64,000 bases of DNA, from positions 54,164,703 to 54,228,702 of the forward strand of contig NC_088777.1 of the NCBI RefSeq assembly GCF_954871325.1. Reading direction: 5' to 3'. This document shows, piece by piece, positions 37,301-49,789 of this stretch. The notes under the pieces were generated by a model. It searched no databases and had not been told where the DNA came from. It worked only from the letters and a program-made list of their open reading frames with translations. The stretch's first letter is position 1. Every line of letters starts with the position of its first letter. Position numbers and translations under genes: made by a program. The stretch comes from Gordionus sp. m RMFG-2023 (Eukaryota; Nematomorpha; Gordioida; Chordodea; Parachordodidae).

Positions 37301-40300
37301 TTTTCTGAACTTGTATTTTGCTATTCCGTACAATATTTGAGCTAAATAGTTACGTGAAGGACTAAATTTCATAATAAATTGATTGAAATTTACAAGAAAA
37401 CGTAGAATTAAATACATTTTACCAAGAGGAAAAGGGATTACACTAAGGACTTTGTTTGAAAAAGTAGAATTAATTACATTTTACCAAGCGGAAAAGGGAT
37501 TAAACTAAGGACTTTGTTTGAGAATTAGTAAGATGCCAAATATAATTATGGGCATAAGTAAGAAGTCAAGGACTACATTAAAACTAGTAAGATGTCGAAG
37601 GTTACGACATAAGAAAACTGATGTCAAGGCCTAAGTCGATGTCAAGGACTACATAGAAGCGTGTAATATGGCGATCAACTAGTAATATGTCCATTCTCAT
37701 AAATTTGATATCTTTTTACAAGTTATATCTTAAATTCGAATACAAATTATTTGATATTCAATGGCATAGAATACTTTATTCTAAAAATTGTATTTATAAA
37801 TTGGCATAAGATACTTTATTCTAAGGATTGCATTTATAAATTACTATTACAAAAAAATTTAAGACCATAAGGGCTGCTAAAATTTGATGGCATAGATTAC
37901 TTTATTCTATAAATTATATTTATAAATTCCGTTAACAAAAATTAAAAAAGCTATTAGGGGTTTCGGAAAGAATGATCATTATACCTATTGTATTAGTAAT
38001 AATACATTAAAAATATAAGAAAAAAATATTTTATTCATTTATTTATTTTCATTTAAACATAATCAAAGCAAAAATCCGGCTGCTTAAAAAGATTTTGAAA
38101 AATAAAAATTTGGGAGGCGCCAAAAGAATTTAAGAGAAGTAATACAAATAGTAGAGAAAATATATTAAGTAATAAGACATAATCTGAATTCGGAAAATCT
38201 ATAGTAATAAGACATAATCTGAATTCGGAAAATCTATATAATAACCAAAATTAAGATTATAATTATCCCAACCTAAAATACCTACCATCCAGCATCGGCA
38301 CCGAAAATAACCTAAAGATAGAAATTTAATAAAGAAAATATATGAAGAGGTAGATGAAAGCAAAATTTAGAAAGAAATTATAATAATATTAAGAAAAGGT
38401 TTGTTTCTATTCGAGTTAATATATTAATAGAAGAACAAAGTAAATAAAATTAAGATTTACCTATTTACAAATCTTTAAGGGTAAAAACAAATTTACATTA
38501 GAATTTTCATAATATCATATATACATGCTATTAAAGTTTTCCAATCATATTATAGTTAACCAATTATATATTTATAAATATGTGTAGATATAATCTAATC
38601 AATATGTAATATGTATAAATGTCAGTATAAAGTAATGTAGGAATGGAAGACAGATATGTTCAAAAAATAAGGTACCTTGATGTTTGAGCTCAATTTTATA
38701 TATGATCATATAGGCATGAAGTTTTTATAAAGTATAATATAATATAGATATTATATTAAGGTACAAAAATATAATCTAAGCTATGTGTTATGTGAAGTAT
38801 GTATAAATGGAATTATAAATTGATACATAAAAGAATGACTAATATATTCAAACAGGTACAGACCAATCTATATATAATATATAATCGGATAAAATCGGAT
38901 AAACATAAAGTTAATTTATAAGGTAGGAATAACCAGAATTACTTTATGATATTATATAATTCTAACTAACATAATGCTATCGTTCATACACATAAAAAAT
39001 GTTTTATCTTTACTATAGGGGTAGGAATAAAAATTATTTTATATTATATTATTCTGACAAGCATACTGCTAGTATTCCAACATAGACTATTATATCTAAA
39101 CTTTAGAGAAGTACAATATATTAACTTTAATGTGTTTATTTTTTGCAACAATAAATAATGTTCCAATTGTATGCTCGAGACGTTAAAAGTTAGAAATATT
39201 TATAGTTAATTTACAAATGTATACTAAAATTCTAAGCAAGATATAGAAGTCCAATTTAATTAATATGTTTGTTAAACTAAAGTTCTGTGAAGCTAGAAAA
39301 TTTTGAAGTAATAGAAATTATGTTTAATAAGTACTTAATATGTATAGAGTAATAAATTTGCTAGATTAAAATAAACTTAACTTATGTGTGTGAAACTAAT
39401 CACATTTGACAATACTAAAACTATCTAATATAGAGTAATAAATTTGCCAGATTAAAATAAACTTAACTTATGTGAAATTAAATAATGTTTGACAAAACTA
39501 AAATTATCCAAAGTGAAACTAATAACGTTTAACTAATTTAACTACAGTGAAACTAAAGCTATCTGAAACATACAAATCTGGTATAAGCTATCTAAATATA
39601 CAAAACTGGTATGTTTAAGGTTAAGGTATTTTTAAAGTTACACAGTTACAAATGTATACTAAAATGTGATCTAGAAGATTTTCGATGTGTAAGTTTGGAT
39701 CCGACTTAATTGGGTAAGCAACAAGATAAGGCAAAAATTATTATAACAGTAAAATTAGCGAAATAAAATTTTTGCAGAAAATTATTAAAGTTTTTTTTTT
39801 TAATTTTTTAGTTTGTTTATAATAAAACACAATGAAAAATAATTAGAAACATGAGAGATATACATGTTTATAAATCTTAACAATACTAATTTATTTTCCA
39901 AAAAACAATTAAATCCTATTTCGTATTATTTAAAATTGTTTACAAATTTACATATTTATTTTAAAGGAAAAGCTAAACCCATATGGGAAACTAGAAGGAG
40001 ACAAAAATAAAAAAATAAAGGGGAAAAATAAATAAATAACTATAAATAATAAAGGGAGGGAAAAATCCAAAATGGTGACGAAAAGAATAAAAGTTATGCA
40101 AGAAGGGGTAAAACAAAAATTATTAAAAGATGGAGGGCGTAAAATGTAAAAAGTTTATTTTGAAAGGGAAAAACAAAAACCATGTGAGAAACTAGAAATA
40201 AATAAAATAAAAAGTAAAAATAAGTCATAAAAAGGGAGGGAAAAATTTCAAAATGGAGGTGGAAGAATAATAAGTTATCCAAGGGGAAAGAAACAAATTA

Positions 40301-40536
40301 TTAAAAGATGGACGATAAATTATAGAAAAGTATTAAAGGATAAGGGGGATAAAAAATATTATATTTAATAGTACCTTAACATATATTCATAGCAATAATA
40401 TAAAACATGTTAGTAGATTTAAACTTTTATACTAGGAATTATATTATTTATAATTGTTTTGAGACAAGTTTTGTCTACATCCCCTTATACTTAACACTTT
40501 GAAACCTTCAATCTTAACATCAGAAATTAATAATTA
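34364..40536 (-). other. Long non-coding 5' part of the LINE insertion
   Basis: About 6.2 kb is purine-rich on the plus strand (many GGGAGGGAAAAA-like words) and differs in texture from the flanks. It carries small internal duplications: 37,400-37,455 and 37,460-37,510 (CCAAGAGGAAAAGGGATTA type), 38,165-38,230 (CTGAATTCGGAAAATCTATA twice) and 39,350-39,470 (GATTAAAATAAACTTAACTT twice). No protein-like frame on the sense strand. It could be a long 5' UTR with a decayed ORF1, or a passenger sequence inside the duplicated borders. Confidence 0.45.
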
Positions 40537-40667
40537 GAAGAAGATTTTAATATTAATTATTGCTTATTATACAAGATTTATGAAAGGTAATTGTAATTTC
40601 TTATATAATTTCATACTATATTTGTTATAATATAAAAAAAAGTCTATAATTAAAGATATTAATAATT
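40537..40667. repeat. Long direct repeat flanking the LINE, 5'-side copy
   Basis: 131-base partner of 30,994-31,119 in the same orientation. It carries GTAATTGTAATTTCTTATAT and the rest of the block, with an added AAAG-like insertion and one added A. Confidence 0.85.
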
Positions 40668-41213
40668 AAATTTTAAATTCCAATAAAATTAAATCCGCAT
40701 GTTGGCGTGTATTATTATAAAATACTATTATAAAAAAATATAATCATTTAAAAATGTTATATATCAGAATTTACTCCTAAAACATTAAAGATTCATTTTA
40801 ATAAGCTGAATTATCATAATACGCATGGTGGAGGGCTATGTATAATATTTAAAACAAAATCATGCCGGTAAAGCATATTTTTAATATTACTATATAAAAT
40901 ATTATTTTGTGTAAAATGATATTCAATAATACCAAGTTACTATTATAATTTAAATATTATTTATCTTGATTTATCTAAATATTATAGTAAATGATTAATT
41001 TATATTTAAATAATTAGAATCATATTTATATAAATATTTCACATGATGCCATTCATTCATTTACCTTTTTTTACCTCAATAACCGTTTCCCTAACTTTCA
41101 TATAAAAACCTTTCATATAAAAAATTGCGACTGAGAATAATTGCGACTTTTTTATGATTGGTTGTGATAATTGCGACTTTATACCCATTGGATATAAAAA
41201 ATTAAACGTATTT

Positions 41214-41383
41214 ATAATATATATTTGAAAAATCGTGATTTTTGGAAAGCCTCTATGGCCTAGTAGGCAAGAGCTTGGCTTACTTATCCCATGGTCCCGG
41301 GTTCGAATCCCGGAAATGGTGATGTTTTTTTTCTTATTCTAACTTGGTGGTTCCATCCTTGGGGGGATAATATATAGGAGGCC
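41214..41383 (+). mobile_element. tRNA-derived SINE, copy 1
   Basis: Pol III box A is TGGCCTAGTAGG (41,256-41,267) and box B is GGTTCGAATCC (41,300-41,310), with a perfect 5-bp T stem CCGGG/CCCGG. The D arm and T arm are tRNA-like. The 3' acceptor half does not pair with GCCTCTA at the 5' side, so this is not a working tRNA gene. A run of eight T follows at 41,325-41,332. A non-tRNA body continues through GGTGGTTCCATCC and GGGGGGATAATATATAGGAGGCC. A second copy with the same boundaries and few differences lies inverted at 63,162-63,331. GCCTC near the start and GAGGC at the end are complementary. Confidence 0.85.
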
Positions 41384-41889
41384 TGCTTCATTCTTATTTT
41401 TTATTATTATATAAATATATTATATTTGTGATCATAATTTGTTTGATCCGACTATTCCTGATTCTACCAGCCCCTAGTTACAAAAATAATCAATACCTTT
41501 TAAAAATATATTTGAACATGGTATATTATCATGAAAATGCGAAAAGAGGGTTTTAAATTTCAGTGTCGAAATTATTATTTTGAAACTTTTCATATTTTAA
41601 TGACACCAACCTTTTATTTACGGTGTACGCTTAATACCCTTAAATAAAAAAGATGGCGGTATCCACCCAATCGCCTTCGGCTCTATTTTCCGTTGAATTA
41701 TTGAAATTATTTGTACTCAGATTAAAATCAAGCTCACTGAGTGATTGTTTCCCCATCAGATTTGCTTCAACATACCTTCCGGTTGTGAAGCGGCCTCCCA
41801 TGCCACTCGTATCCAACTTCACTCCAAAAAATCTACATACTAAAACTGGATTTTAAAAACACTTTAACTTTCTTAATCGGGTACATTTT

Positions 41890-43320
41890 CTCCTCATTTT
41901 CTGCAATGCTTTTTCAGAATATTCACACCATCTAGCCCTACCTTAAATTCAAAAATACAATAATCGAATCAAGAAAAGGCATTCAACAGGGTGATCCCCT
42001 TGGACCCCCTCTTTTTTGTTTAAGTATTCAGTCGATCATCACAATGATAAATCGTGAGATAAATTTGACCGTCAACGTTTGGTATGTAGATAATGGAACC
42101 CTTGCCATATGATCAACTCCTAAAATTAGCCCTAATAATCAATAACCTAACCAATATTACAGGGTTTAACGAATTTAAATTTTATCAAACAAATGAAATC
42201 TTTACCGCTCGTAACTTCACACCCATTAATCAATTCAAGTTCACACATTTTGGATCCCCAATAAGAGGGAATAATTCAATCGAATATTTTAAAATAAAAT
42301 TTATCCCTAATTTCCACAATTTGCATAAAATCTTAAATCCTTTCTTCCCATTGGTCTCTTCTTTCTCAAAACTATTTCTTTATTCCCAAAATCTAACATG
42401 TCTTCCGCTCTTCACTTCTTTTATTATTCCAGGAAATTTTCACCCAAATAGATTCAACAATCAAAGACTCTTTAGAAGCCATTCTCAATATAAAATTCAG
42501 CCCTCTTGGATGCAGGCCTCCGTGCCTTCAAAATTTAGGGCCCTTGGCCTAAGATCACTTGCGCCACTCAGTCTTGTGACCTTTATAGTCTCATAATAAA
42601 GCTGCCGCATAATTATCCTATCACTTAACATAACTCTAACGACTCCCATGTCCCCCACGCCCTAACAATCGGGAAACAGAATTCCCTTTCTGCCCCATTC
42701 CCCACATTACGAAAGTAACGTGACTGGGATCTTCCCTTAATACGTCACTTCATTGAATATCGAATGCCGTGTCTAAGGGATCCCGATTTAGTTGAGGAAT
42801 CCTTAACTGTTGATCATCTCTCTCTCCCACAACAACTAAGAGTTACACAACTTTTACCTTCCTTATCCGGACGAATGGTTAGTAGATTTGCCCAGCTCAA
42901 AATTAGGACTCCTCCAACAAACGAAGAATTACGCATTGCAATAAGTCATCTCGATTGTAAAATCATGACCAACTCAGTATGTACTTTATGTTCCCACACC
43001 GTTGATTTTTCGAACATCACCCTCTTCACTGTCGATTCTTTTAAGGTAGACACTCACGCCGCTCTACGCTCAGCACAAATAAACCCTCGAACCTTGTGGA
43101 CTCTCAACTGAAAATAGCATCCGGCTGGATGGGCTGATATTAATATCTTGGAGTAATAGGAGACCTTTAGCATGGGATTACACTTGCATCGACCGATTCG
43201 CTCCCTCGTTTAGTAACAACTCATTCGTGGGAGCGGCAAAATTTAAAATTATTGTATCCTACACAACCGGTTTTTTTGGCAATCATGCCACAACCTAAAA
43301 AAGGCCTCTATCTTCGACAG
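41890..43320 (+). pseudogene. Reverse-transcriptase fossil, palm to C-terminal region
   Basis: Plus-strand pieces read DPLGPPLFCLSIQSII, then NVWYVDNGTL, the palm box of the same type as at 22.6-23.7 kb. They are followed by SKFRALGLRSLAPLSLV and, near the end, DSLPRLVTTHSWERQNLKL, both typical of that family's C-terminal part. Longer open stretches remain at 42,093-42,596 and 42,764-43,111. The G/C content is higher than around it. The copy is old, with several breaks. Class uncertain, probably non-LTR. It covers a region complementary to the fossil at 27.1-28.0 kb, but they are separate copies as far as the sequence shows. Confidence 0.5.
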
Positions 43321-43329
43321 CCTGTCCAT

Positions 43330-44447
43330 TATTGTGTGTTTTTTAATTTATATCTGTAAAAAGTAAAAATATTAAATTAAGAATGATTCAATTCGCGGCA
43401 AATCTAGTGTTCTTTTAAAAATGAAAAAACGCCTGTTTTTTTTGGATTTTTTTAAAATCCCTATGACATTTATCTTAATATAAAAGATCAGATAAAAAAA
43501 ATTGGCTTAATGTTTTGGAGTTAAATTCAATTCATTATGTAGATTTTCATCGATATCATTATATATTATCTCCACCCTCCAGTTATTCAAACCAGATATT
43601 TAATAATTTTAGTTAGCCTTATGGGACTATTTTACCGACTTTGGTTGTATTTACCACTTGTTCGAGATGTGAATGATAGCAGAATTTTAGATAAAAGATT
43701 AAAATCCAACTGTTATTTATTAAAATGTTCATCTAAAATATTTATATTTTTCGGACAAATTTGGAATTATCCTATTTCCAAGGAGAAGAAGACGAGAAAC
43801 ATAATGAAAATTATATTATTAAAAAATTGTTCAAAATTTTGGTAAAAATTATTTGTCCTAAACATCACTACGTATAAAATATATCTTAGTATAATATCTA
43901 ATAAGAACCAAGAATTCAGGAATTTTACATAATGTGTATTATAATATAATTCAATTCGAATTAAAAAATAAAATTTTAAATATATTTAAAAGGCGCGACA
44001 AAATTTTATCAGGAGCATGGCCAATTATAGTGTCATACTATTTTTGTTGCAAATCAAAGACAGACACAATGAGAACATAATGATTGACATCAGTGGCCAT
44101 ATTTTTCACATAGGTCTAAAATAAACAAATAAAAATCATATAAAGTTAGTTAAAAAAACATTTTATATTCATTCTCCTATTGTCTTTCTATTTCTATTGG
44201 TTCTCTTAATCTCATGGCCTACTAGGATTAGCAATATATTGTGTATTAAATATTTTACAACAGTTGAAGTTCAATTACAAAAGTCAACAAACTTTATTAA
44301 CAAATCTCTCACATATTCCACCATAAATATATTTTAAATGAATCGTAACGATATAATAAGAATCTCAAATGTATGGTAGACATAAAAAAAAATAAAGACT
44401 ATAAATTTATAACTTACGAATCACGGTAGCTTAAAAAATATATATAT
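43330..44447. other. A+T-rich spacer
   Basis: No gene recognised. The 74-codon frame at 43,621-43,845 is Lys/Ile/Leu-rich and without recognisable motifs; I do not call it. Confidence 0.4.
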
Positions 44448-44777
44448 GTTAGCCACAATGTGTTATTTTTTCAACTTTTTGAGCACGTTTATATAAAAAA
44501 AATTTAAAAATCTGATTTTACCTCAAATATATTTCAACATATTTATAATACCTATCTCTCATGAATTTTTGACAATGTCATTTATAAATTAATATAGTAA
44601 ATATATGGAAAACCAATAAAAATAATATTAAGTAGAAAAGTTAATCGCAAAATTTTCTGGAATTCATAGGATAGGTATCATAAACATGCTGAAATACATT
44701 TCCGATAAAATCAGATTTTTAAATTAAAAATGCGCTCAAAAAATGATTTAAAGCCGAAATAATCACACATTTCTAAC
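44448..44777. mobile_element. Hairpin MITE, about 330 bases
   Basis: The left arm (44,448-44,575) and right arm (about 44,650-44,777) are inverted copies with roughly 75-80% match by eye. Shared words include TTTTTGAGC and TTTAAAAATCTGATTTTA. The ends both begin GTTAG. There is no coding capacity, and the target duplication was not resolved. Confidence 0.65.
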
Positions 44778-44789
44778 TACTTTAATATT

Positions 44790-45918
44790 AGAGGCGGCCA
44801 GACGATAAAATTTTATTAGTTATAAATTATACAAGGTAGTTTATTTACTTTAAAATATGAGAATTAATACGATTACTAAGCAGAAAAAATTTTTTTAGTT
44901 ATAAATTATACAAGATATTTTTAAATATATTATATAATACATTACTTTAAAATATGAGAATAAATACAATTACTAAGCAGACGATAAAAAATTTTCTTAG
45001 GTATAAATTATACAAGATATTTTTAAATATATTATATAATACATTTATTTACTTTAAAATATGAGAATAAATACAATTACTAAGCAGACGATAAAAAATT
45101 TTCTTAGTTATAAATTATACAATATAGTTTTAAATATATTATACATTTATATACTTTAAAATATGAGAATTAATACAATTACTAAGCAGATGATAAAAAA
45201 TTTTCTTAGTTATAAATTATACAAGATAGTTTTAAATAAATTATACATTTATTTACTTTAAAATATGAGAATTAATACAATTACTAAGCAGACGATAAAA
45301 AATTTTCTTAGTTATAAATTATACAAGATAGTTATAAATATGTTATATAATACATTTATTTACTTTAAAATATGAGAATAAATACAATTACTAAGCAGAC
45401 GATAAAAAATTTTCTTAGTTATAAATTATACAATATAGTTTTAAATATATTATAAATTTATTTACTTTAAAATATGAGAATTAATACAATTACTAAGCAG
45501 ACGATTAAAAATTTTCTTAGTTATAAATTATACAAGATAGTTTGAAATATATTATATAATACATTTATTTACTTTAAAATATGAGAATAAATACAATTAC
45601 TAAGCAGACGATAAAAAATTTTCTTAGTTATAAATTATACAATATAGTTTTAAATATATTATACATTTATTTACTTTAAAATATGAGAATTAATACAATT
45701 ACTAAGCAGACGATAAAAAATTTTCTTAGTTATAAATTATACAATATAGTTTTAAATATATTATACATTTATTTACTTTAAAATATGAGAATTAATACAA
45801 TTACTAAGCAGACGATAAAAAATTTTCTTAGTTATAAATTATACAAGATAGTTTTAAATATATTATATAATACATTTACTTACTTTAAAATATGAGAATA
45901 AATACAATTACTAAGCAG
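44790..45918 (+). repeat. Satellite array, left block (about 11 units)
   Basis: Tandem units carry GCAGACGATAAAAAATTTTC, TTAGTTATAAATTATACAA and TTTACTTTAAAATATGAGAA. Two length classes, about 107 and 97 bases, alternate irregularly. The longer has TATATAATACATTT and AGAATAAATAC; the shorter has TATACATTT and AGAATTAATAC. The block continues in the same orientation and register beyond the hAT insertion. Confidence 0.95.
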
Positions 45919-45949
45919 TAGTGTTGTTAATCGGCTTAGCCGAGTCGGC

Positions 45950-46440
45950 TCGAACAGAGCTCACCCAAATTTTGGGTCGTTTTTTTCGACTCCAACTTAA
46001 AGTTTTGGTCGTTTTTTACGACTTCGACCCGAGTTCAAGCCGAAAAAAACGACTTCGACCCAAAATATGGGTCGTTTTTTTCGACTCCGACCCAAGTCCA
46101 AGCCGAAAAAAACGACCTCGACCCAAAATATGGGTCGTTTTTTACAACTCTGACTCAAAATTTGGGTTGTATTTTTCGACTCAAACTTGAAATTTGGGTC
46201 GTATTTTTCGACTCAAACTTGAAGTTAGGGTCGTATTTTTCGACTCCAACTTGAAGTTTGGGTCGTATTTTTCGACTCAAACTAGAAGTTTGGGTCGTTT
46301 TTCTGACTCAGACTCATACATCGGGTCATTTTATTCAATCCGACCCAAAATATGGATCGTTTTTTTTAAAGACGCCTTAAAGTTAGGGTTGCTTTTTTTC
46401 ACCTAACCAAATATCTAGATCATTTTTTTCGACCAAAAGT
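45950..46440 (+). repeat. GGGTCGTTTTTTCGACTC tandem repeats, left arm
   Basis: Units of about 30-33 bases read GGGTCGTTTTTTCGACTCMA and then ACTTGAAGTTT. They are G/C-richer than anything nearby and repeat at least ten times. Inverted partner at 50,610-51,240. Position next to the terminal repeat fits hAT subterminal transposase-binding motifs. Confidence 0.9.
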
Positions 46441-46549
46441 CAAATAACATTTAGTAGATATTAATATTATAGGCGGGAAAGTTTCTTAAAGCTTCTTTAA
46501 ATTATAACGCTCTGATTTAACTATTCCATCATAGTAATTTTTTAAAATT

Positions 46550-47640
46550 TTTAAGTAAAGATGTACCATAGAAAAGAGCCATTTGTTATGATGGTTATTT
46601 TTGAACTTTTTTAAATGAAATAGATAAAAAAATATATTGAAGACATGTTAAATCAAAATTTCAGTGAAGATGTACCATAGATAAGTGACAATTGTCATAA
46701 TCGACATTTTTGAACTTTTTTGAGTTTTTTATAGCAAATTGCTAAAAATATATATTCTGAACATGTTAAATTAAAAATTCAGTGAGGATGTATCATAGAT
46801 AGGTGACAATTGTCATAATCGTTATTTTTGAACTTTTTTCAATTTTTTTAAAGGAAATAGCTAAAAATATATATTCTAAACATGTTAAATTTAAAATTCA
46901 GTGAGGATATATCATATATAGGTGACAATTGTCATAATCGCTATTTTTGAACTTTTTCAGATTTTTTTAAAGGAAAATAGCTAAAAATATATATTCTAAA
47001 CATGTTAAATTTAAAATTCAGTGAGGATGTATCATAGATAGGTGACAATTGTCATAATCTTTATTTTTGATTTTTTTTCAATTTTTTTAAAGGAAATAGC
47101 TAAAAATATATATTCTAAACATGTTAAATTAAAAATTCAGTGAGGATGTATCATAGATAGGTGACAATTGTCATAATCGTTATTTTTGAACTTTTTTCAA
47201 TTTTTTTAAAGGAAATAGCTAAAAATATATATTCTAAACATATGTTAAATTAAAAATTCAGTGAGGATGAATCATAGATAGGTGACAATTGTCATAATCG
47301 TTATTTTTGAACTTTTTTCAATTTTTTTAAAGGAAATAGCTAAAAATATATATTCTAAACATGTTAAATTTAAAATTCAGTGAGGATGTATCATAGATAG
47401 GTGACAATTGTCATAATCGCTATTTTTGAACTTTTTTTCAATTTTTTTAAAGGAAATAGCTAAAAATATATATTCTAAACATGTTAAATTTAAAATTCAG
47501 TGAGGATGTATCATAGATAGGTGACAATTGTCATAATCGCTATTTTTGAACTTTTTTCAATTTTTTTAAAGCAAATAGCTAAAAAAATATATCCTAAACA
47601 TGTTAAATTAAAATTTCAGTGAGGATGTATCATAAATAAG
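46550..47640 (+). repeat. 119-base tandem units with TGACAATTGTCA, left arm
   Basis: About nine units, each with GATGTATCATAGATAGG, the palindrome TGACAATTGTCA, TAATCGTTATTTTTGAAC and AAAGGAAATAGCTAAAAATA. Eight palindromes are perfect. The outermost unit is the most diverged. Confidence 0.93.
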
Positions 47641-48610
47641 GGACAAAAAATGGTTATTATATATACGAGTAGTTAGGTACATAATAATTTTTAAGTGATA
47701 AAATGAGATGCTAATATATTTCTTGTAATTTTAATTTATAATAAAATTCTTAAATATGTTATTGTCATAGACTGGGTTAGAAAATCAACTATCACATAAA
47801 CTCCTATGTTTTATTCATATTATATTTTTAAGTTTGAGGATATTAAAATATTTCCTCTTTGAAGTTACTAGTTAGGATAAAATTTACTTGGCACATCTTA
47901 CAATGATATTTATACCTTGTTTTTTTTTTCGAGAATAAATTTTATGCGATATCTCATGAAGGAAATTACATATCATTGTACAGAGAATTAACTTTGTATA
48001 TATTATCTGCACCCATATCTTTTATATCAATCTCTATCGATGACATTTTAAATTATATTGGAAACTAGATTGTGTAGATTTCTAAATATTAATTTAAAAT
48101 AAGATGCTAGAATTAATTATAGATATATCTTAATAATTTGTATATGCATTTATTATTTAAAATCTCTCGTTTTAACCCTATTTAGCAAGAAAAATATTGA
48201 CTAATCCTGAAAATTGGACAACTTTTATTAATAAAATTTATGTTACTCTAATTTAATTTGGCTACCCTCAAAAATAATAAAAAAAATTTGGAAAGTTAAA
48301 AAAAATGATTATTAATCATATCCCTATCCCTAACAATTAAGAAAAAAAAAATCTCAACAAATTTGCCGTCTAGCTGGCACCACGCCAAGTAAAATAAAAT
48401 ATCTTTTTTAATTTTAGAATTTAAATAGTCACTTCACTTCCATATGGAATTTTTAAACTAATAAAACAATAATTTTTTTTTATAAGTATTTGCGATTCCG
48501 GATGCATTTTTTAATATATTTTTAAATATAATTTAGTAATTTAGGCGAGCCATATTTTTCAAAAATGTAGTGTTAAGTCGAGTTTTTTTAAGTCGTACTG
48601 TAATTCTGAG

Positions 48611-48763
48611 CGTTTTCCGTACTTTTGCATGATGGCTAAAGATTTTTTGTCGCAGCAAAGTACATACGTTGAGAGCGAGCGTGTCTTCTCAAGAGGGGTG
48701 GACACCGTAACAAAGAAAAGAAATCGCATGGCCTCCGAAACACTTAGGAGTGTTTATGTTTAA
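48611..48763 (+). CDS. hAT transposase C-terminal dimerisation fragment
   Basis: The frame reads RFPYFCMMAKDFLSQQ, then ESERVFSRGVDTVTKKRNRM and ASETLRSVYV before a TAA stop. This is the C-terminal part of the hAT dimerisation domain (consensus ARDYLAI-x3-S-x2-SERVFS-x-AGD-x3-KKRNRL). The SERVFS and KKRNR cores are kept. Only this last exon-sized piece of the transposase survives, inside the loop of the foldback. It has the right orientation to be the 3' end of a plus-strand transposase gene that once occupied the element. The rest of the loop shows no transposase sequence. Confidence 0.88.
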   Translation, partial: RFPYFCMMAKDFLSQQSTYVESERVFSRGVDTVTKKRNRMASETLRSVYV

Positions 48764-49789
48764 ATTCATGGGATATCAATATCATGAATAATAAATTTTA
48801 TATATAATTTTTATATCTATATATATTGTTAAATTAAATTTTTTGTACATTAATAAATATATATAATTTAAATAAAAATATTTAAACTATAAATGTATCA
48901 AATATTTAAGATGTTTTGAGCTTAGTATTCTTGTTTCAGGCTGTTGTTTTTTATGAATACTGGAGAATATTAGTGTTTTAATATTATTTGACTTTAAATT
49001 GATAACTAAAATAGTTTTTGATATTAAGATATAGAATTTTGAACACTTGAGAAAAATTACACATTAAAATTGATACTGGGATTAACTTTGAACCATGTTA
49101 TAAAGCGCTTACTTTTTTTCAGGCGTTATCTATTCACTTTTTTATTAAGAAGAATATTATGAGAGCAATTTTTCTCATAGATTATATAAAGGTATAGATA
49201 TCTATTATCAATTTCAGGATTAGTCAATATTTTTCTTGCTAAATAGGCTTAAAACGAGAGATTTTAAATAATAAATGCATATACAAATTATTAAGATATA
49301 TCTATAATTAATTCTAGCATCTTAATCTTTTAAATTAATATTTAGAAATCTACACAATCTAGTTTCCAATATAATTTAAAATGTCATCGATAGAGATTGA
49401 TAAAAAAGATATGGGTGCAGATAACAAATACAAAGTTATTTCTCTGTACAATGATATGTAATTTCCTTCATGTATATCGCATAAAATTTATCGAAAAAAA
49501 AACAAGTATAAATATCATTGTAAGATGTGCCAAGCAAATTTTATCCTAACTAGTAACTTCAAAGAGGAAATATTTTTATATCCTCAAACTTAAAAATATA
49601 ATATGAATAAAACATAGATGAGTTTATGTGATAGTTGATTTTCTAACCCAGTCTATGACAATAACATTTAAGAATTTTATTATAAAATTAAAATTACAAG
49701 AAATATATTAGCATCTCATTTTATCACTTAAAGATTATTATGTACCTAACTACTCGTATATATAATAACCATTTTTTGTCCCTTATCTG

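Larger units (their letters stand above)
31120..40536 (-). mobile_element. 9.4-kb LINE with APE endonuclease and RT, minus strand
   Basis: Read on the minus strand, the element starts at 40,536, has about 6.2 kb before the recognisable coding region (34,363-31,677), then a 3' UTR of about 540 bases ending in four TGAA units at 31,120-31,136. The whole is bounded by direct repeats of 126-131 bases. The simple TGAA tail and the APE-RT order place it among APE-type LINEs of the CR1/L2/RTE sort; the exact clade is not fixed. The first 6 kb are pyrimidine-rich on the sense strand and show no clear ORF1. Low divergence of the flanking repeats suggests a moderately young insertion, but the reverse transcriptase has lost its catalytic box, so the copy is not autonomous. 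Confidence 0.75.

Noticed and set aside
41251-41320. Functional tRNA gene
   Set aside because: T arm and box A are good, but the acceptor halves do not pair in either copy and the conserved sequence extends well beyond the tRNA part.
41640-41856. Overlapping open frames on both strands
   Set aside because: Composition is protein-like, but no motif was recognised in either frame and I could not decide the strand.
45921-46406. Open frames of 70-90 codons with repeated GRIFRLKLEV-like words in the outer arms of the giant foldback (also at 50,654-51,182)
   Set aside because: They follow the period of the 30-33 base GGGTCG repeat and appear in both inverted arms; repeat by-product, not protein.
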